Positions 46,078 to 56,215 of a stretch of 64,000 nt of DNA are shown here, piece by piece. Position 1 is the first letter of the stretch. Each line of letters begins with the position of its first letter. The position numbers and the translations under genes are program-made. The notes beneath the pieces were generated by a model. The model did not search any database, was not told where the DNA came from, and saw only the letters and a list, made by a program, of their open reading frames with translations. This DNA comes from Brevundimonas sp. SL130. GTDB lineage: Bacteria; Pseudomonadota; Alphaproteobacteria; Caulobacterales; Caulobacteraceae. Location of the stretch: NCBI RefSeq assembly GCF_026625805.1, contig NZ_CP113064.1, forward strand, positions 372,001-436,000, given 5' to 3'.

Positions 46078-46827
46078 TCAGACGTGGGGCGCGACGTCGG
46101 TCAGGAAGGCGCGGAAGCGGCGCAGAGACTCTTCGGTCAGGTCCGGGTCGTGACGCATCGGGCCGTTGCTGGTCGGCTCATCGAAGGCGTGGGTGCCTGG
46201 GGCGACCCAGCTTTCGACCTCGGCGCCGCAGTCGCGGATCATGGCGTTGACCATTTCAGCGTTGCGCACCGTGGTCAGGTGGTCGCGTTTGCAGGTGACG
46301 GCCAGCACCTTGGGACAGTGCCGCCACGGCTTCATCCGGTTGAAGGCGAACGGCCCGATATAGGGATAGGCCAGCCAGACGGCCCGGACCCCCGACAGGT
46401 CGGCCGCGCCGGGATCGGCTACGCCCAGGGTTTTGGGCGCGCGGTCAGCGCTCATCATCTCCATGATCGACCAGCCGCCGTGGCTCCAGCCGGCCAGGGT
46501 CAGCTTAGTCGCGTCCACATCGGGCCGCGCCGAAATCCCCTGGATGGCCGCTAGGACGTCGCCGGCCCGCTCATAACCCCGGAAGGCCAGGCCGGTGCAG
46601 ACCGCCGTCAGGGTGAAGGCCCGGCCCCAGCCGCGCGGGCCGTAGGAATCGACGATGAAGGCGCGCCAGCCCGCCGCCTTGGCCGCCTCGGCATAGCGGG
46701 GCAGATGATCGCGCAGGCCGCCGCAGCCGTGGAACAGCAGCACGGCGGGCCGGGGCTGGTCGTCGTCGGGGCCGACGATGGTCAGATAGGGTTCGAGGCG
46801 GGCCCAACGGCGCTTCAGATCATCCAT
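46078..46827 (-). CDS. Dienelactone hydrolase-like alpha/beta hydrolase
   Basis: 249 residues from MDDLKRRWARLEPY (ATG 46827). LLFHGCGG forms the oxyanion hole, Ser115 in GWSHGGWS is the nucleophile, and the C-terminal His is in PGTHAFDEP. Members hydrolyse esters or lactones; substrate unknown. A longer frame from GTG 46863 would place a run of ten C's (46863-46872, G's on this strand) at the start. Upstream lies the divergent PadR operator region. Confidence 0.85.
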   Translation of the reverse strand: MDDLKRRWARLEPYLTIVGPDDDQPRPAVLLFHGCGGLRDHLPRYAEAAKAAGWRAFIVDSYGPRGWGRAFTLTAVCTGLAFRGYERAGDVLAAIQGISARPDVDATKLTLAGWSHGGWSIMEMMSADRAPKTLGVADPGAADLSGVRAVWLAYPYIGPFAFNRMKPWRHCPKVLAVTCKRDHLTTVRNAEMVNAMIRDCGAEVESWVAPGTHAFDEPTSNGPMRHDPDLTEESLRRFRAFLTDVAPHV

Positions 46828-46890
46828 TCCCGATTTACGCCGCACCGCGCCGAAGAAGACCACCCCCCCCCCTTGCGCATTTCGTCATTC

Positions 46891-46925
46891 AGATATATCT
46901 GATCGCTCATGAATAGATATATCGA
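46891..46925. promoter_or_regulatory. Tandem GATATATC palindromes (PadR operator)
   Basis: AGATATATCT (46891-46900) and TAGATATATCGA (46914-46925), each centred on GATATATC, 24 bases centre to centre, i.e. about two helix turns. They precede the PadR gene start at 46939. Spaced twin palindromes suit cooperative binding of two PadR dimers to repress the operon. Confidence 0.6.
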
Positions 46926-46938
46926 AAAGGAATCGATC

Positions 46939-47586
46939 ATGAGGTCCAGCGGGATCTTTCAAGGCCGCCGCGATGAAGGCGGCGAAAAACACAGGCGTCA
47001 CGGCGGCTTCGGACATTTCGGCCGGGGCATGCGCGGCGGGCGCGGCGCGGACTTTGGGCCCGGCTGGGGCCCCGGCTCGAACGAGGGCGAGGCGCGCGGA
47101 CGCGGCCATGGCAATGGCCGACGGGGCGGCGGCAGTCGCCTGTTCGACCACGGAACCCTGCGCTGGGTTCTGCTGTCGCTGATCGCCGAAAAGCCCAGCC
47201 ACGGCTACGAGCTGATCAAGGCGGTCGAGACCCGGCTGGGCGGCGCCTATTCGCCCAGCCCCGGCGTCATCTACCCCAGCCTGACCCTGCTGGAGGAGAT
47301 GGGCGCGCTGGAGTCCCAGGCCGACGGCGGCAAGAAGCTGTATTCGATCACCGAGGCCGGCCGCGCCCTGCTGGCCGAGAACGCCGAGGTGTTGCGCGCC
47401 GCAGAGGCGACGATGGACAAGTTCATGGCCCGGTCGATGCGGCCGACGGCCATCCATGACGCCATCGTCCGTCTGCGGACGACCATTCACGGCCGACTGA
47501 CCGGCGAGACCGCCCTGACCGAGGCTCAGGTCCAGGCCATCGCCGCCGCCCTGACTGCAGCCGCCGACAAGGTGGAACAGGCATGA
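46939..47586 (+). CDS. PadR family regulator, YqjI-like
   Basis: 215 residues from ATG 46939, chosen for AAAGGA 7 bases upstream; the earlier ATG at 46909 overlaps the operator. A 65-residue Gly/Arg/His-rich tail (His18, 21, 26, 57, 71, no Cys) precedes a PadR winged helix: LFDHGTLRWVLLSLIAEKPS, HGYELIKAVETRLGG, SPSPGVIYPSLTLLEE. This matches E. coli YqjI, a metal-responsive repressor of the ferric reductase YqjH, and the next gene is a YqjH homologue. The metal-binding tail is much poorer in His/Cys. Confidence 0.88.
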   Translation: MRSSGIFQGRRDEGGEKHRRHGGFGHFGRGMRGGRGADFGPGWGPGSNEGEARGRGHGNGRRGGGSRLFDHGTLRWVLLSLIAEKPSHGYELIKAVETRLGGAYSPSPGVIYPSLTLLEEMGALESQADGGKKLYSITEAGRALLAENAEVLRAAEATMDKFMARSMRPTAIHDAIVRLRTTIHGRLTGETALTEAQVQAIAAALTAAADKVEQA

Positions 47587-48392
47587 CCGACGCCCTGCGT
47601 GTTCCCCGCCGCGTGCGGCACGAACTGAAGTTCCGCACCCTGACGGTCGCCTCGGTCCAGGACCTGACGCCGACCTATCGCCGCATCGTGCTGGAAGGCG
47701 CGGATCTGGACGGCTTCGTCTCCCTGGGCTTCGACGACCATGTGAAGATCTTCCCGGTCGCCGAGGGCCAGGCGCCGGTCCTGCCGACGCTGGGCCCGGA
47801 CGGTCCGGTCTTCCCCGAGCCGCGCCCCGCCGCCCGCGACTACACCCCCCGCGCCTTCGACGCCGCCGCTCGCCGCCTGACGCTGGACTTTGTCGTCGGC
47901 CACGGCGGTCCGGCGACCGAATGGGCCATGGCGGCTCAGCCGGGGTCGATCCTGGGCGTCGGCGGGCCGCGCGGGTCGTTCATCCTTCCCACGGCCTTCG
48001 CCGATCACGTCCTGATCGGCGACGAGACGGCCCTGCCGGCCATCGCCCGCCGGTTGGAGGAACTGCCCGTCGGCGCTCGCGCCCATGTGGTGGTCGAGGT
48101 CGCGGACGCAGGTTCGACCCTGGCCTTCGACAGCGCCGCCGAGGTCGCCGTGACCTGGGCCGTGCGCGACGGCGCCCCGCGCGGCCGGGCCGAGGCCCTG
48201 TTGGCCGCGCTCGACACCGCCCTGACCGGGGTCGATCCCAAGGACGCCTATGTCTGGATCGCCGCCGAATCCGCCGTGGCCAAGGCCCTGCGGACGCGCG
48301 TGCTGGCCCTGGGCTTTTCGCCCAAGACGATGAAGGCCGCCGGCTACTGGCGTCTCGGCGGAGCGGGCGCGCACGAGGTCATCGAGGGCTGA
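47583..48392 (+). CDS. Siderophore-interacting protein / ferric reductase (YqjH/ViuB-like)
   Basis: 269 residues. FAD-binding_9 domain (about 15-125: FRTLTVASVQDLTPTYRRIV, YTPRAFDAAARRLTLDFVVG) and a C-terminal SIP domain (HVLIGDETALPAIARRLEEL ... WIAAESAVAKALRTRVLALG). Uses NAD(P)H and FAD to reduce ferric siderophores in the cytoplasm. Its ATG overlaps the PadR stop (ATGA). Its last 14 bases overlap the end of alkB on the other strand. Confidence 0.92.
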   Translation: MTDALRVPRRVRHELKFRTLTVASVQDLTPTYRRIVLEGADLDGFVSLGFDDHVKIFPVAEGQAPVLPTLGPDGPVFPEPRPAARDYTPRAFDAAARRLTLDFVVGHGGPATEWAMAAQPGSILGVGGPRGSFILPTAFADHVLIGDETALPAIARRLEELPVGARAHVVVEVADAGSTLAFDSAAEVAVTWAVRDGAPRGRAEALLAALDTALTGVDPKDAYVWIAAESAVAKALRTRVLALGFSPKTMKAAGYWRLGGAGAHEVIEG

Positions 48393-49008
48393 GCCCCGCC
48401 ACGCGCAGCGTCAGGTTCAGCCGCCCGCCGCCGGGGATCAGGCGCGACGAGCCCTCCATCACGCGGTCAATCCCGTGCCGGGCCAGTCGCGCCGGCCCCG
48501 TCAGGGCGCAGACGTCGCCGCTTTCAAGCTTGAGACCTGTGGTGCGCCCGCCCTGGGCCGGACCGATGCGGAACATGGCCGCGTCGCCCAGCGAGACGGA
48601 CAGGACGGGCGCGCCCAGATCGGCCTCGTCCTTGTCCTGGTGCAGGCCCATCTTCGCCCCCTGGCGATACAGGTTGACCAGACAGGCGTCCGGCCGCCGG
48701 GGGCCGCCGACCGTGGCGTCCCAAAGGGCCAGCAGCACAGGCGGAATGTCCGGCCAGGCGCGGCCCGTCTGCGGGTGGGTCGCCTGATAGCGATAGCCGC
48801 CCCGATCCGAGACCCAGCCCAGCGGCCCGAAATTGCTCATCTTCACCGAAAACGGCCGCCCGCCCGGCGTCTGCGGCCGGTAGAAGGGCCCCTCTCCCAG
48901 CCGCGCAAGCACCGCATCGACCAGATCGGCTTGGGTCTGGGCGTCCAGGGCGGCGGGCCATAGACGAAAGCCCTCGACGGTGGTTTTGACCTCTAAAATC
49001 GCGGACAT
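48379..49008 (-). CDS. alkB: Alpha-ketoglutarate-dependent DNA dioxygenase AlkB
   Basis: Repairs 1-methyladenine and 3-methylcytosine by oxidative demethylation. 209 residues. The Fe(II) ligands are the HxD of [20 protein letters not shown] and a His in [11 protein letters not shown]; 2-oxoglutarate Arg in [10 protein letters not shown]. The [13 protein letters not shown] segment is typical of AlkB. No ada gene is adjacent. Convergent 14-base overlap with the siderophore-interacting gene. Confidence 0.93.
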   Translation of the reverse strand: MSAILEVKTTVEGFRLWPAALDAQTQADLVDAVLARLGEGPFYRPQTPGGRPFSVKMSNFGPLGWVSDRGGYRYQATHPQTGRAWPDIPPVLLALWDATVGGPRRPDACLVNLYRQGAKMGLHQDKDEADLGAPVLSVSLGDAAMFRIGPAQGGRTTGLKLESGDVCALTGPARLARHGIDRVMEGSSRLIPGGGRLNLTLRVAGLSPR

Positions 49009-49062
49009 CGCCTCATCCTGCGCGAAAACCGGGCCGCCCGCACCGCTGAATCGCAGAACGCC

Positions 49063-49090
49063 CTTGCAGGCCTATGGGACTTTCCCATAT
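49063..49090 (+). promoter_or_regulatory. Sigma-32 (heat-shock) promoter of dnaK
   Basis: CTTGCAG (49063-49069), 14 bases, CCCATAT (49084-49090), close to CTTGAAA / CCCCATNT. The -10 overlaps a perfect palindrome TATGGGA-CTT-TCCCATA (49073-49089). The predicted start is about 49097, leaving a ~130-base untranslated leader before dnaK. Confidence 0.6.
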
Positions 49091-49227
49091 CGGGGCCAGC
49101 TTCGGAGAAACCCCGAGAAGTTTGGGGCTATCCGGCATCCACCACGCCAACCCACAGGGGGCGGTCACGCGCGGCGCTTCGTCGAAGGCCGCCGCATCGC
49201 CCGCCATACGGAGAGAACAGTACGCCC

Positions 49228-51135
<1,908 letters not shown>

Positions 51136-51161
51136 TCCGCAACAGGTCGGCAAAATGATAC

Positions 51162-51196
51162 GGCCCCGCTTGTCTTGCGATAGGCGGGGTCTTTTC
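51162..51196 (+). terminator. Rho-independent terminator after dnaK
   Basis: CCCCGC (51164-51169) pairs with GCGGGG (51184-51189), extended by flanking G-U and G-C pairs, with a TCTTTTC tail. It lies 27 bases after the dnaK stop and would reduce read-through into dnaJ. Confidence 0.7.
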
Positions 51197-51307
51197 ATGA
51201 AACTTGCATCATTCGTCCCGGCCCCCATGTCAGTCGGGACACCGCCTTCCTCAGAACCCGCAGAGGTTCGGGCAGGCGGCAGGGGAAGTAATGAGGACTG
51301 ACGCCCG

Positions 51308-52507
51308 ATGGCGCGTGATTATTACGAAATTCTGGGCGTCGAACGTACGATCGACGCACCCGGCCTGAAATCGGCCTATCGCAAACTGGCCATGATCCAC
51401 CATCCGGACCGCAACGGCGGCTCGGAAGAGTCGATGGCCCAGTTCAAGGAAATCTCCGAGGCCTATACGGTCCTGTCGGACGATCAAAAGCGCGCGGCCT
51501 ACGACCGGTTCGGCCATGCCGGCGTGAACGGCGGCGGCGGCGGCGGATTCGGCCAGGGCCAGCAGGGCTTCTCGGACATCAACGACATCTTTTCCCAGGT
51601 GTTCGGCGACGCCTTCGGGGATGCGTTCGGCGGGCGTCAGGGCCGGGGCCAGCAGGGCGGACCGCGCCGCGGCTCGGACCTGCGCTATGATCTCGAGATC
51701 AGCCTCGAACAGGCCTACAAGGGCGCCGAGGTCGAGATCAACATTCCCGCCACCCTGACCTGCGAGACCTGCGAAGGCTCGGGGGCCAAGCCGGGCACCA
51801 AGCCCGTCACCTGCACCACCTGCAACGGCGCCGGCCGCGTGCGCCAGGCCAACGGCTTCTTCCAGGTCGAGCGCACCTGCCCCCGCTGCCACGGCGCGGG
51901 CCAGATGATCGCCGACCCCTGCACCACCTGTCACGGCCACGGCCAGGTGCGAAAGACCCGCACCCTGAATCTGAAGATCCCGGCCGGCGTCGACGACGGT
52001 TCGCGCATCCGCCTGACGGGCGAAGGCGACGCCGGCCAGCGCGGCGGCCCGCGCGGCGACCTGTATGTCTTCCTGTCGGTGACGCCGCACGACCTGTTCG
52101 AGCGCGACAACCTGGACCTGCTGGTCACCGTGCCGGTTCCCATGACCGTCGCGGCCCTGGGCGGCGAGATCGAGGCCCCCTGCCTGGTGTCCGAAGCCTG
52201 TGACGGCAAATGCAGAGCCGCCGTCGCCGTGCCGGCCGGGGCCCAGACGGGCAAGACCGTCCGCATCAAGGGCAAGGGCATGCCCCATCTGAACGGCCGC
52301 GCGCGCGGCGATCTGGTGGTCGAACTGTTCGTCGAGACCCCCACCGACCTGACCCCGCGCCAGAAGGAATTGCTGCAAGAGCTTGCCCTGTCGTTCGGCG
52401 AGGGGCAGAACCCACGCAATTCCAGCTTCGCCGGAAAAGCGAAGCGCTTCTGGGCCGACATCCTGGGCAATCAGGATGCGGACGGGTCGAAAGAGAACGC
52501 GGCTTGA
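51308..52507 (+). CDS. dnaJ: Chaperone DnaJ (Hsp40)
   Basis: Co-chaperone that stimulates DnaK ATPase. 399 residues. J domain 1-70 with HHPDRNGG (HPD); Gly/Phe-rich linker to ~115; zinc domain with four CxxCxGxG repeats from about residue 151 (CETCEGSG, CTTCNGAG, CPRCHGAG, CTTCHGHG); C-terminal substrate domain. An additional Cys pair lies at SEACDGKC near residue 300, unusual. The stop overlaps the TTG of dapB. Confidence 0.97.
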   Translation: MARDYYEILGVERTIDAPGLKSAYRKLAMIHHPDRNGGSEESMAQFKEISEAYTVLSDDQKRAAYDRFGHAGVNGGGGGGFGQGQQGFSDINDIFSQVFGDAFGDAFGGRQGRGQQGGPRRGSDLRYDLEISLEQAYKGAEVEINIPATLTCETCEGSGAKPGTKPVTCTTCNGAGRVRQANGFFQVERTCPRCHGAGQMIADPCTTCHGHGQVRKTRTLNLKIPAGVDDGSRIRLTGEGDAGQRGGPRGDLYVFLSVTPHDLFERDNLDLLVTVPVPMTVAALGGEIEAPCLVSEACDGKCRAAVAVPAGAQTGKTVRIKGKGMPHLNGRARGDLVVELFVETPTDLTPRQKELLQELALSFGEGQNPRNSSFAGKAKRFWADILGNQDADGSKENAA

Positions 52508-53253
52508 GCGCCATCTTCCACGCCGGCATCTCCGGCTATCGCGGCCGGATGGGTCGTGCGGTGTCCCAGGTTCTGGACGCGCGCGAGGACGTGGTCGTGG
52601 CCGCCCGCTTCGACTGGGGCGAGACGGCCGACATTTCGCTGTGCGACGTGATCATCGACTTTTCGACGCCCGACGCCTCGCTGGCCCTGGCCCAGGGCGC
52701 GGCCGAACGCGGCGGACCGGCCCTGGTCATCGGCTCCACCGGCTTCACGCCGGATCAGGAGGCCGAGCTGATGAAGGCCGCCGAAAAGATCGCCATCGTC
52801 AAGAGCGGCAACTTCTCGCTGGGCGTAAACATCCTGATCGGCCTGGTCCAGCACGCGGCCCAGCGTCTGGACGCCCAGGACTGGGACATCGAGATCACCG
52901 AGGCCCATCATCGCCGCAAGGTGGATTCCCCGTCAGGCACCGCCCTGATGCTGGGCGAGGCCGCCGCCGAGGGCCGGTTCACCGACCTGTCCGAGATCCG
53001 CTCCAAACCCTATGACGGGGTTCAGGGCGAGCGCGAGAGCGGCAAGATCGGCTTCTCCTCGATCCGCGCGGGCGGCATCATCGGCGAGCATACGGTCCTG
53101 TTCGCCTCCGAGGATGAGGTCCTGACCCTCAGCCACTCGGCCATCGACCGCTCCCTGTTCGCCAAGGGCGCCGTCGCCGCCGCCGCCTGGGTCCGCACGC
53201 GCCGCCCCGGCCTGTACGACATGCAGGACGTGCTGGGCTTCAGGCAGGCCTGA
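52504..53253 (+). CDS. dapB: 4-hydroxy-tetrahydrodipicolinate reductase
   Basis: NAD(P)H-dependent step of diaminopimelate/lysine synthesis. 249 residues from TTG 52504, overlapping the dnaJ stop (TTGA). The dinucleotide loop is GISGYRGRMGRAV; the catalytic His-His and Lys are in EAHHRRKVDSPSGTALMLGE, the family signature. It is coupled to dnaJ, so lysine synthesis would rise with heat-shock transcription; asd, the step two before it, is at the left end of the window. Confidence 0.95.
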   Translation: MSAIFHAGISGYRGRMGRAVSQVLDAREDVVVAARFDWGETADISLCDVIIDFSTPDASLALAQGAAERGGPALVIGSTGFTPDQEAELMKAAEKIAIVKSGNFSLGVNILIGLVQHAAQRLDAQDWDIEITEAHHRRKVDSPSGTALMLGEAAAEGRFTDLSEIRSKPYDGVQGERESGKIGFSSIRAGGIIGEHTVLFASEDEVLTLSHSAIDRSLFAKGAVAAAAWVRTRRPGLYDMQDVLGFRQA

Positions 53254-53574
53254 CTTTAAGGGGGCGCTTCGCTCGCGACGCGGTCGCTCACGGCTTGAGC
53301 GCACCTCTCTCACATACGATCTGGATCAGCCGCGGCCGTATGGACGGCTAAGCAGCCGATCCTCGGGTCAAGCCCGGGGATAGCCCGGCGACGCCGCTCA
53401 GGAAGTCGCCGATCTGATCGGTCAGATCTTCCACTCGCCGCTTCTGCAAAGAAAACCAGAAAAATTTCCCGCCAAGCTTGGACGGTTTGTAACGATTAAC
53501 ATCGCCCGTGCTTAAAGGCTCCCACGCACGACACGACCCGGCTCCAAGGCCGGTCTCAGGATTGACAGGACGAC
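53254..53574. other. 321-base intergenic gap with a REP-like hairpin
   Basis: No credible reading frame. CCTCGGG TCAAG CCCGGGG (53361-53379) forms a GC-rich hairpin of the type repeated between genes in Caulobacterales. AT-rich sequence from about 53448 to 53510 could hold the DMT transporter promoter, but no clear box pair was found. Confidence 0.5.
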
Positions 53575-54516
53575 ATGAAGGCCCGGACCAGCGTCGAAAA
53601 CATCGCCGGCGGCATCGCGCTCCGGATCGCGGCCGCAGGCGCCTTTTCGATCATGACGGCGACGCTGAAACTGGCCTCGTTCGACGGGGTGGTCGCCGCC
53701 GAAATGCTGTTCTACCGCGCCTTTTTCGGCCTGCCCGTGGTGCTGATCTGGGTCTTGACCCAGCCCGGCGGCCTGGCCGGCCTGACCACCCGCCGCCCCT
53801 GGGCTCTGGCGGGGCGCAGCGCCCTGGGCATCGTCTCCATTCTTTGTCTGTTCCAGACCCTGACCCTGCTGCCGCTCGCCGACGCCACGACGCTCAGCTT
53901 CACCGCCCCCATCTTCGCCACCCTGTTGTCCTTCCTGATCCTTAAGGAGGCGGTGGGGCCGCGCCGCTGGGCCGCTGTGGCGGTCGGCTTCATCGGGGTG
54001 GTCGTGGTCATGCGGCCCCTGGCCCTGATCTCCGGAGACGGGGGAGACCAGGCCATACCCCTGGTCGGGATCGGCTTCGCCCTGGCCGGCGCCCTGCTGA
54101 CGGCGGGCGTGACCATCACCCTGCGCCAGCTGCGCGACACCGAACATGTCGCCGCCATCGTCTTCTGGTTCTTCGCCGCCTCCTCCGTCGTCGGGGCCAT
54201 CCTGCTGATCTTCGTCGGCAAGATGCACAGCCCCGCCACCTTCGGCCTGCTGATCGGATCGGGCATTGCGGGGGGGCTGGCGCAGCTGTTCATGACGGCT
54301 TCGCTGCGCGCCGCCCCGGTCGCGGTCGTCGCCCCCTTCGACTATCTCCAGATCGTCGGCGCCGTGGTCTTCGGCTGGTGGCTGATGCACGCCACCCCCA
54401 GCGCCACCACCTTAGCCGGCGCCGCCCTCATCGCCGCCAGCGGCCTCTACACCGCCTGGCGCGAACACGTCCGCCGCAAGGACAGCCTGATGCAGACGAC
54501 CGCGCCGCTGGTTTGA
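53575..54516 (+). CDS. DMT superfamily (EamA) transporter
   Basis: 313 residues with ten hydrophobic segments in two EamA halves (for example GIALRIAAAGAFSIMTATL, FYRAFFGLPVVLIWVL, LSFTAPIFATLLSFLILKEA; RWAAVAVGFIGVVVVM; second half LVGIGFALAGALLTAGVTIT and DYLQIVGAVVFGWWLM). Exports metabolites or drugs; substrate unknown. AGGA precedes the ATG. Its last 32 codons have a decayed copy about 960 bases downstream (55382-55477). Confidence 0.92.
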   Translation: MKARTSVENIAGGIALRIAAAGAFSIMTATLKLASFDGVVAAEMLFYRAFFGLPVVLIWVLTQPGGLAGLTTRRPWALAGRSALGIVSILCLFQTLTLLPLADATTLSFTAPIFATLLSFLILKEAVGPRRWAAVAVGFIGVVVVMRPLALISGDGGDQAIPLVGIGFALAGALLTAGVTITLRQLRDTEHVAAIVFWFFAASSVVGAILLIFVGKMHSPATFGLLIGSGIAGGLAQLFMTASLRAAPVAVVAPFDYLQIVGAVVFGWWLMHATPSATTLAGAALIAASGLYTAWREHVRRKDSLMQTTAPLV

Positions 54517-54531
54517 GCGAATTCGCGACGA

Positions 54532-55335
54532 TCAGCGGATAAAATATCCGATCACCTTCCAGGTCCCGCGCTCGCGCATCAGGACTGCAGTCTCGACGGA
54601 ATCGGCCTTGTCGCGAAACGCCGTCCGATACTGAATGACCTGATACTCCCCGGCAGGCAGACCCGGAAGGGTGGTGGACGGGGCCACGCTGGTCTGGGTC
54701 CGAGTGACGACGGGCCCGACCGTGCCGCGCACCGAAGCCACGGTCGCCGCCCAGTCCGCCTGCCCCACCTGCGCCTGGAACAGGCCCCCGGCCGCATTCC
54801 AGCTATCGGCCCACTGCGCCCGGTCCAGCAGGGAGATCCAGGCCAGGGCTGCCTCGCCCCCCTCGCCGGGCTCAGCCGCTTGGACAGGCGAAGCGGCAGG
54901 AGGCGGCAAATTCGTCGGCGCCCCTGCGGGCGGGGCGGCGTGGGTGAAGATCAGAGCGGCGACGGCGAGCGACAGCATGACGGCGAGTCCTCCTATGATC
55001 CAACGGGCAGATGACGTCACCCGACGGCTTTGCGGTGAAGCGACAAGTCTGACACCCTCGGCCGCGAGGTCTTCCCCCAATTCCTTGTCCCCAAGAAATT
55101 CGGGTCTCGCCACATGGGCCTCCGACGCACCGCCCGCCTCGGCTTCCACAAGACGCCTTGCTGCGGCCCGGCTGCTCGACAGCCCCAGCTTGTTCCGCGC
55201 CGAGCGCAGCCGTTCGTTCACTGAATGAACGGACAGATCCAGGTGGCGGGCGACGGACTTGGCGTCATGGCCTCGGGCCAGAAGCCGCAGGGTCTCCTTC
55301 TCCCGCTCACTCAGGGACTCCAGCGCCTCGTTCAT
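54532..55335 (-). CDS. Membrane-anchored LuxR-type HTH protein with DUF4019
   Basis: 267 residues. N-terminal GerE/LuxR helix-turn-helix (LSEREKETLRLLARGHDAKS, VARHLDLSVHSVNERLRSAR), one membrane span at about 110-132 (RWIIGGLAVMLSLAVAALIF), a Pro/Ala linker and a periplasmic DUF4019 domain (about 160-267, from ALAWISLLDRAQWADSWNAA to GTWKVIGYFIR). The layout is of a one-component sensor that reads the periplasm and binds DNA from the membrane. It sits between the transporter and the transporter's duplicated 3' end. Confidence 0.85.
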   Translation of the reverse strand: MNEALESLSEREKETLRLLARGHDAKSVARHLDLSVHSVNERLRSARNKLGLSSSRAAARRLVEAEAGGASEAHVARPEFLGDKELGEDLAAEGVRLVASPQSRRVTSSARWIIGGLAVMLSLAVAALIFTHAAPPAGAPTNLPPPAASPVQAAEPGEGGEAALAWISLLDRAQWADSWNAAGGLFQAQVGQADWAATVASVRGTVGPVVTRTQTSVAPSTTLPGLPAGEYQVIQYRTAFRDKADSVETAVLMRERGTWKVIGYFIR

Positions 55336-55381
55336 CCTGTCCTCTCTTCAGAAAGGCGAGCCTAGGCGACCCAAGACCACG

Positions 55382-55477
55382 CCGCCACCCTCAGGCGAAA
55401 CGGCCTGATTGCCGCCTGGCGCAAACACGTCCGCCGCAAAGACAGAGTGACGCAGACGACCGCGCCGCCGGTTTGAG
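55382..55477 (+). pseudogene. Decayed duplicate of the DMT transporter 3' end
   Basis: The 96 bases translate in frame to 31 residues and stop, ending AAWRKHVRRKDRVTQTTAPP-V, against TAWREHVRRKDSLMQTTAPL-V of the transporter. The last 79 bases are about 85% identical to the transporter end by hand count, at a constant offset of 961 bases. Nothing upstream of it is open or similar, so it is a remnant, left by tandem duplication or by insertion of the LuxR/DUF4019 gene. Confidence 0.8.
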
Positions 55478-55498
55478 GGGCAGGGACGCTTCCAGACT

Positions 55499-55538
55499 AC
55501 GCCATCATCCTAATGGCTCGTCCGTAGGATGATGGCGT
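55499..55538. repeat. Perfect 14-bp inverted repeat
   Basis: ACGCCATCATCCTA (55499-55512) and TAGGATGATGGCGT (55525-55538) around a 12-base loop. It lies downstream of the 57-aa membrane gene on the minus strand and of the transporter remnant on the plus strand. No T-run follows on either strand, so it is either a structural 3' hairpin or a protein-binding site. Confidence 0.6.
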
Positions 55539-55567
55539 GAAGTACAAATCCGGGATTCGGGCTGCTC

Positions 55568-55741
55568 TCAGGTCAGCGCCATCATGCCAAGGGTGAGAAA
55601 GAGGGCCGCGATAGGCAAGGTCACCCAAGGCGCGCTCGAGCCGGTGATCAAATGGGCCACCATGTTCAGAGGTATCAGTACGGCTAGCCAGAAGACGGTG
55701 CGTCTGGCGATCAGCGACCAGATTCCTGACTTCCGCACCAT
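55568..55741 (-). CDS. 57-residue two-span membrane protein downstream of dut
   Basis: Reads MVRKSGIWSLIARRTVFWLA, then VLIPLNMVAHLITGSSAPWV and TLPIAALFLTLGMMALT. Two hydrophobic segments (about 17-33 and 39-57) with a positively charged N-terminus predict an inner-membrane hairpin. GGA lies 7 bases upstream of the ATG. It starts 15 bases after the dut stop and is probably the last gene of coaBC-dut. No family recognised. Confidence 0.65.
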   Translation of the reverse strand: MVRKSGIWSLIARRTVFWLAVLIPLNMVAHLITGSSAPWVTLPIAALFLTLGMMALT

Positions 55742-55756
55742 ATCGTTTTCCTGTCC

Positions 55757-56215
55757 CTACCGCCCTGTCGATCCGAACCCGCCGGTCCCTCGCGCCGTCT
55801 CATCCAGTTCCTCGACCTCGACCCAGTCCGCGCGCTCGTGCTTGGCGATCACCAGCTGGGCGATGCGCTCGCCGCGACGGATGACGAAGGGCTCGGGGCC
55901 GATATTGGCCAGGATCACGCCGCACTCGCCGCGATAGTCGCTGTCGATGGTGCCCGGCGCATTGGGGCAGATGATCCCATGCTTGAGCGCCAGACCCGAG
56001 CGCGCCCGCACCTGGGCCTCGAACCCCAGCGGCAGGGCGATCTTCAGCCCCGTGGGCACCAGGGCGCGGGCGCCGGGCGCCAGGGTCATCGGCTGGTCTT
56101 CGGGCACAGCCGCGCGCAGGTCCATCCCGGCCGAGCCCGCGGTTTCATAGGCCGGCAAGGGCAGGCCCTCGGCATGGGGCAGGCGCAGGATCTGGACGGC
56201 GACAGTCTGGGTCAT
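55757..56215 (-). CDS. dut: dUTP diphosphatase
   Basis: Converts dUTP to dUMP, preventing uracil in DNA and supplying dTMP synthesis. 152 residues, homotrimeric type. All five motifs are seen: [37 protein letters not shown] and the C-terminal [11 protein letters not shown]. Its ATG overlaps the coaBC stop (ATGA), the usual coaBC-dut pair. Confidence 0.97.
   Translation of the reverse strand: MTQTVAVQILRLPHAEGLPLPAYETAGSAGMDLRAAVPEDQPMTLAPGARALVPTGLKIALPLGFEAQVRARSGLALKHGIICPNAPGTIDSDYRGECGVILANIGPEPFVIRRGERIAQLVIAKHERADWVEVEELDETARGTGGFGSTGR

Noticed and set aside
55584..55937. 117-codon plus-strand frame over dut and the 57-aa gene
   Set aside because: Ser-rich mirror translation of dut; the minus-strand genes are clear.
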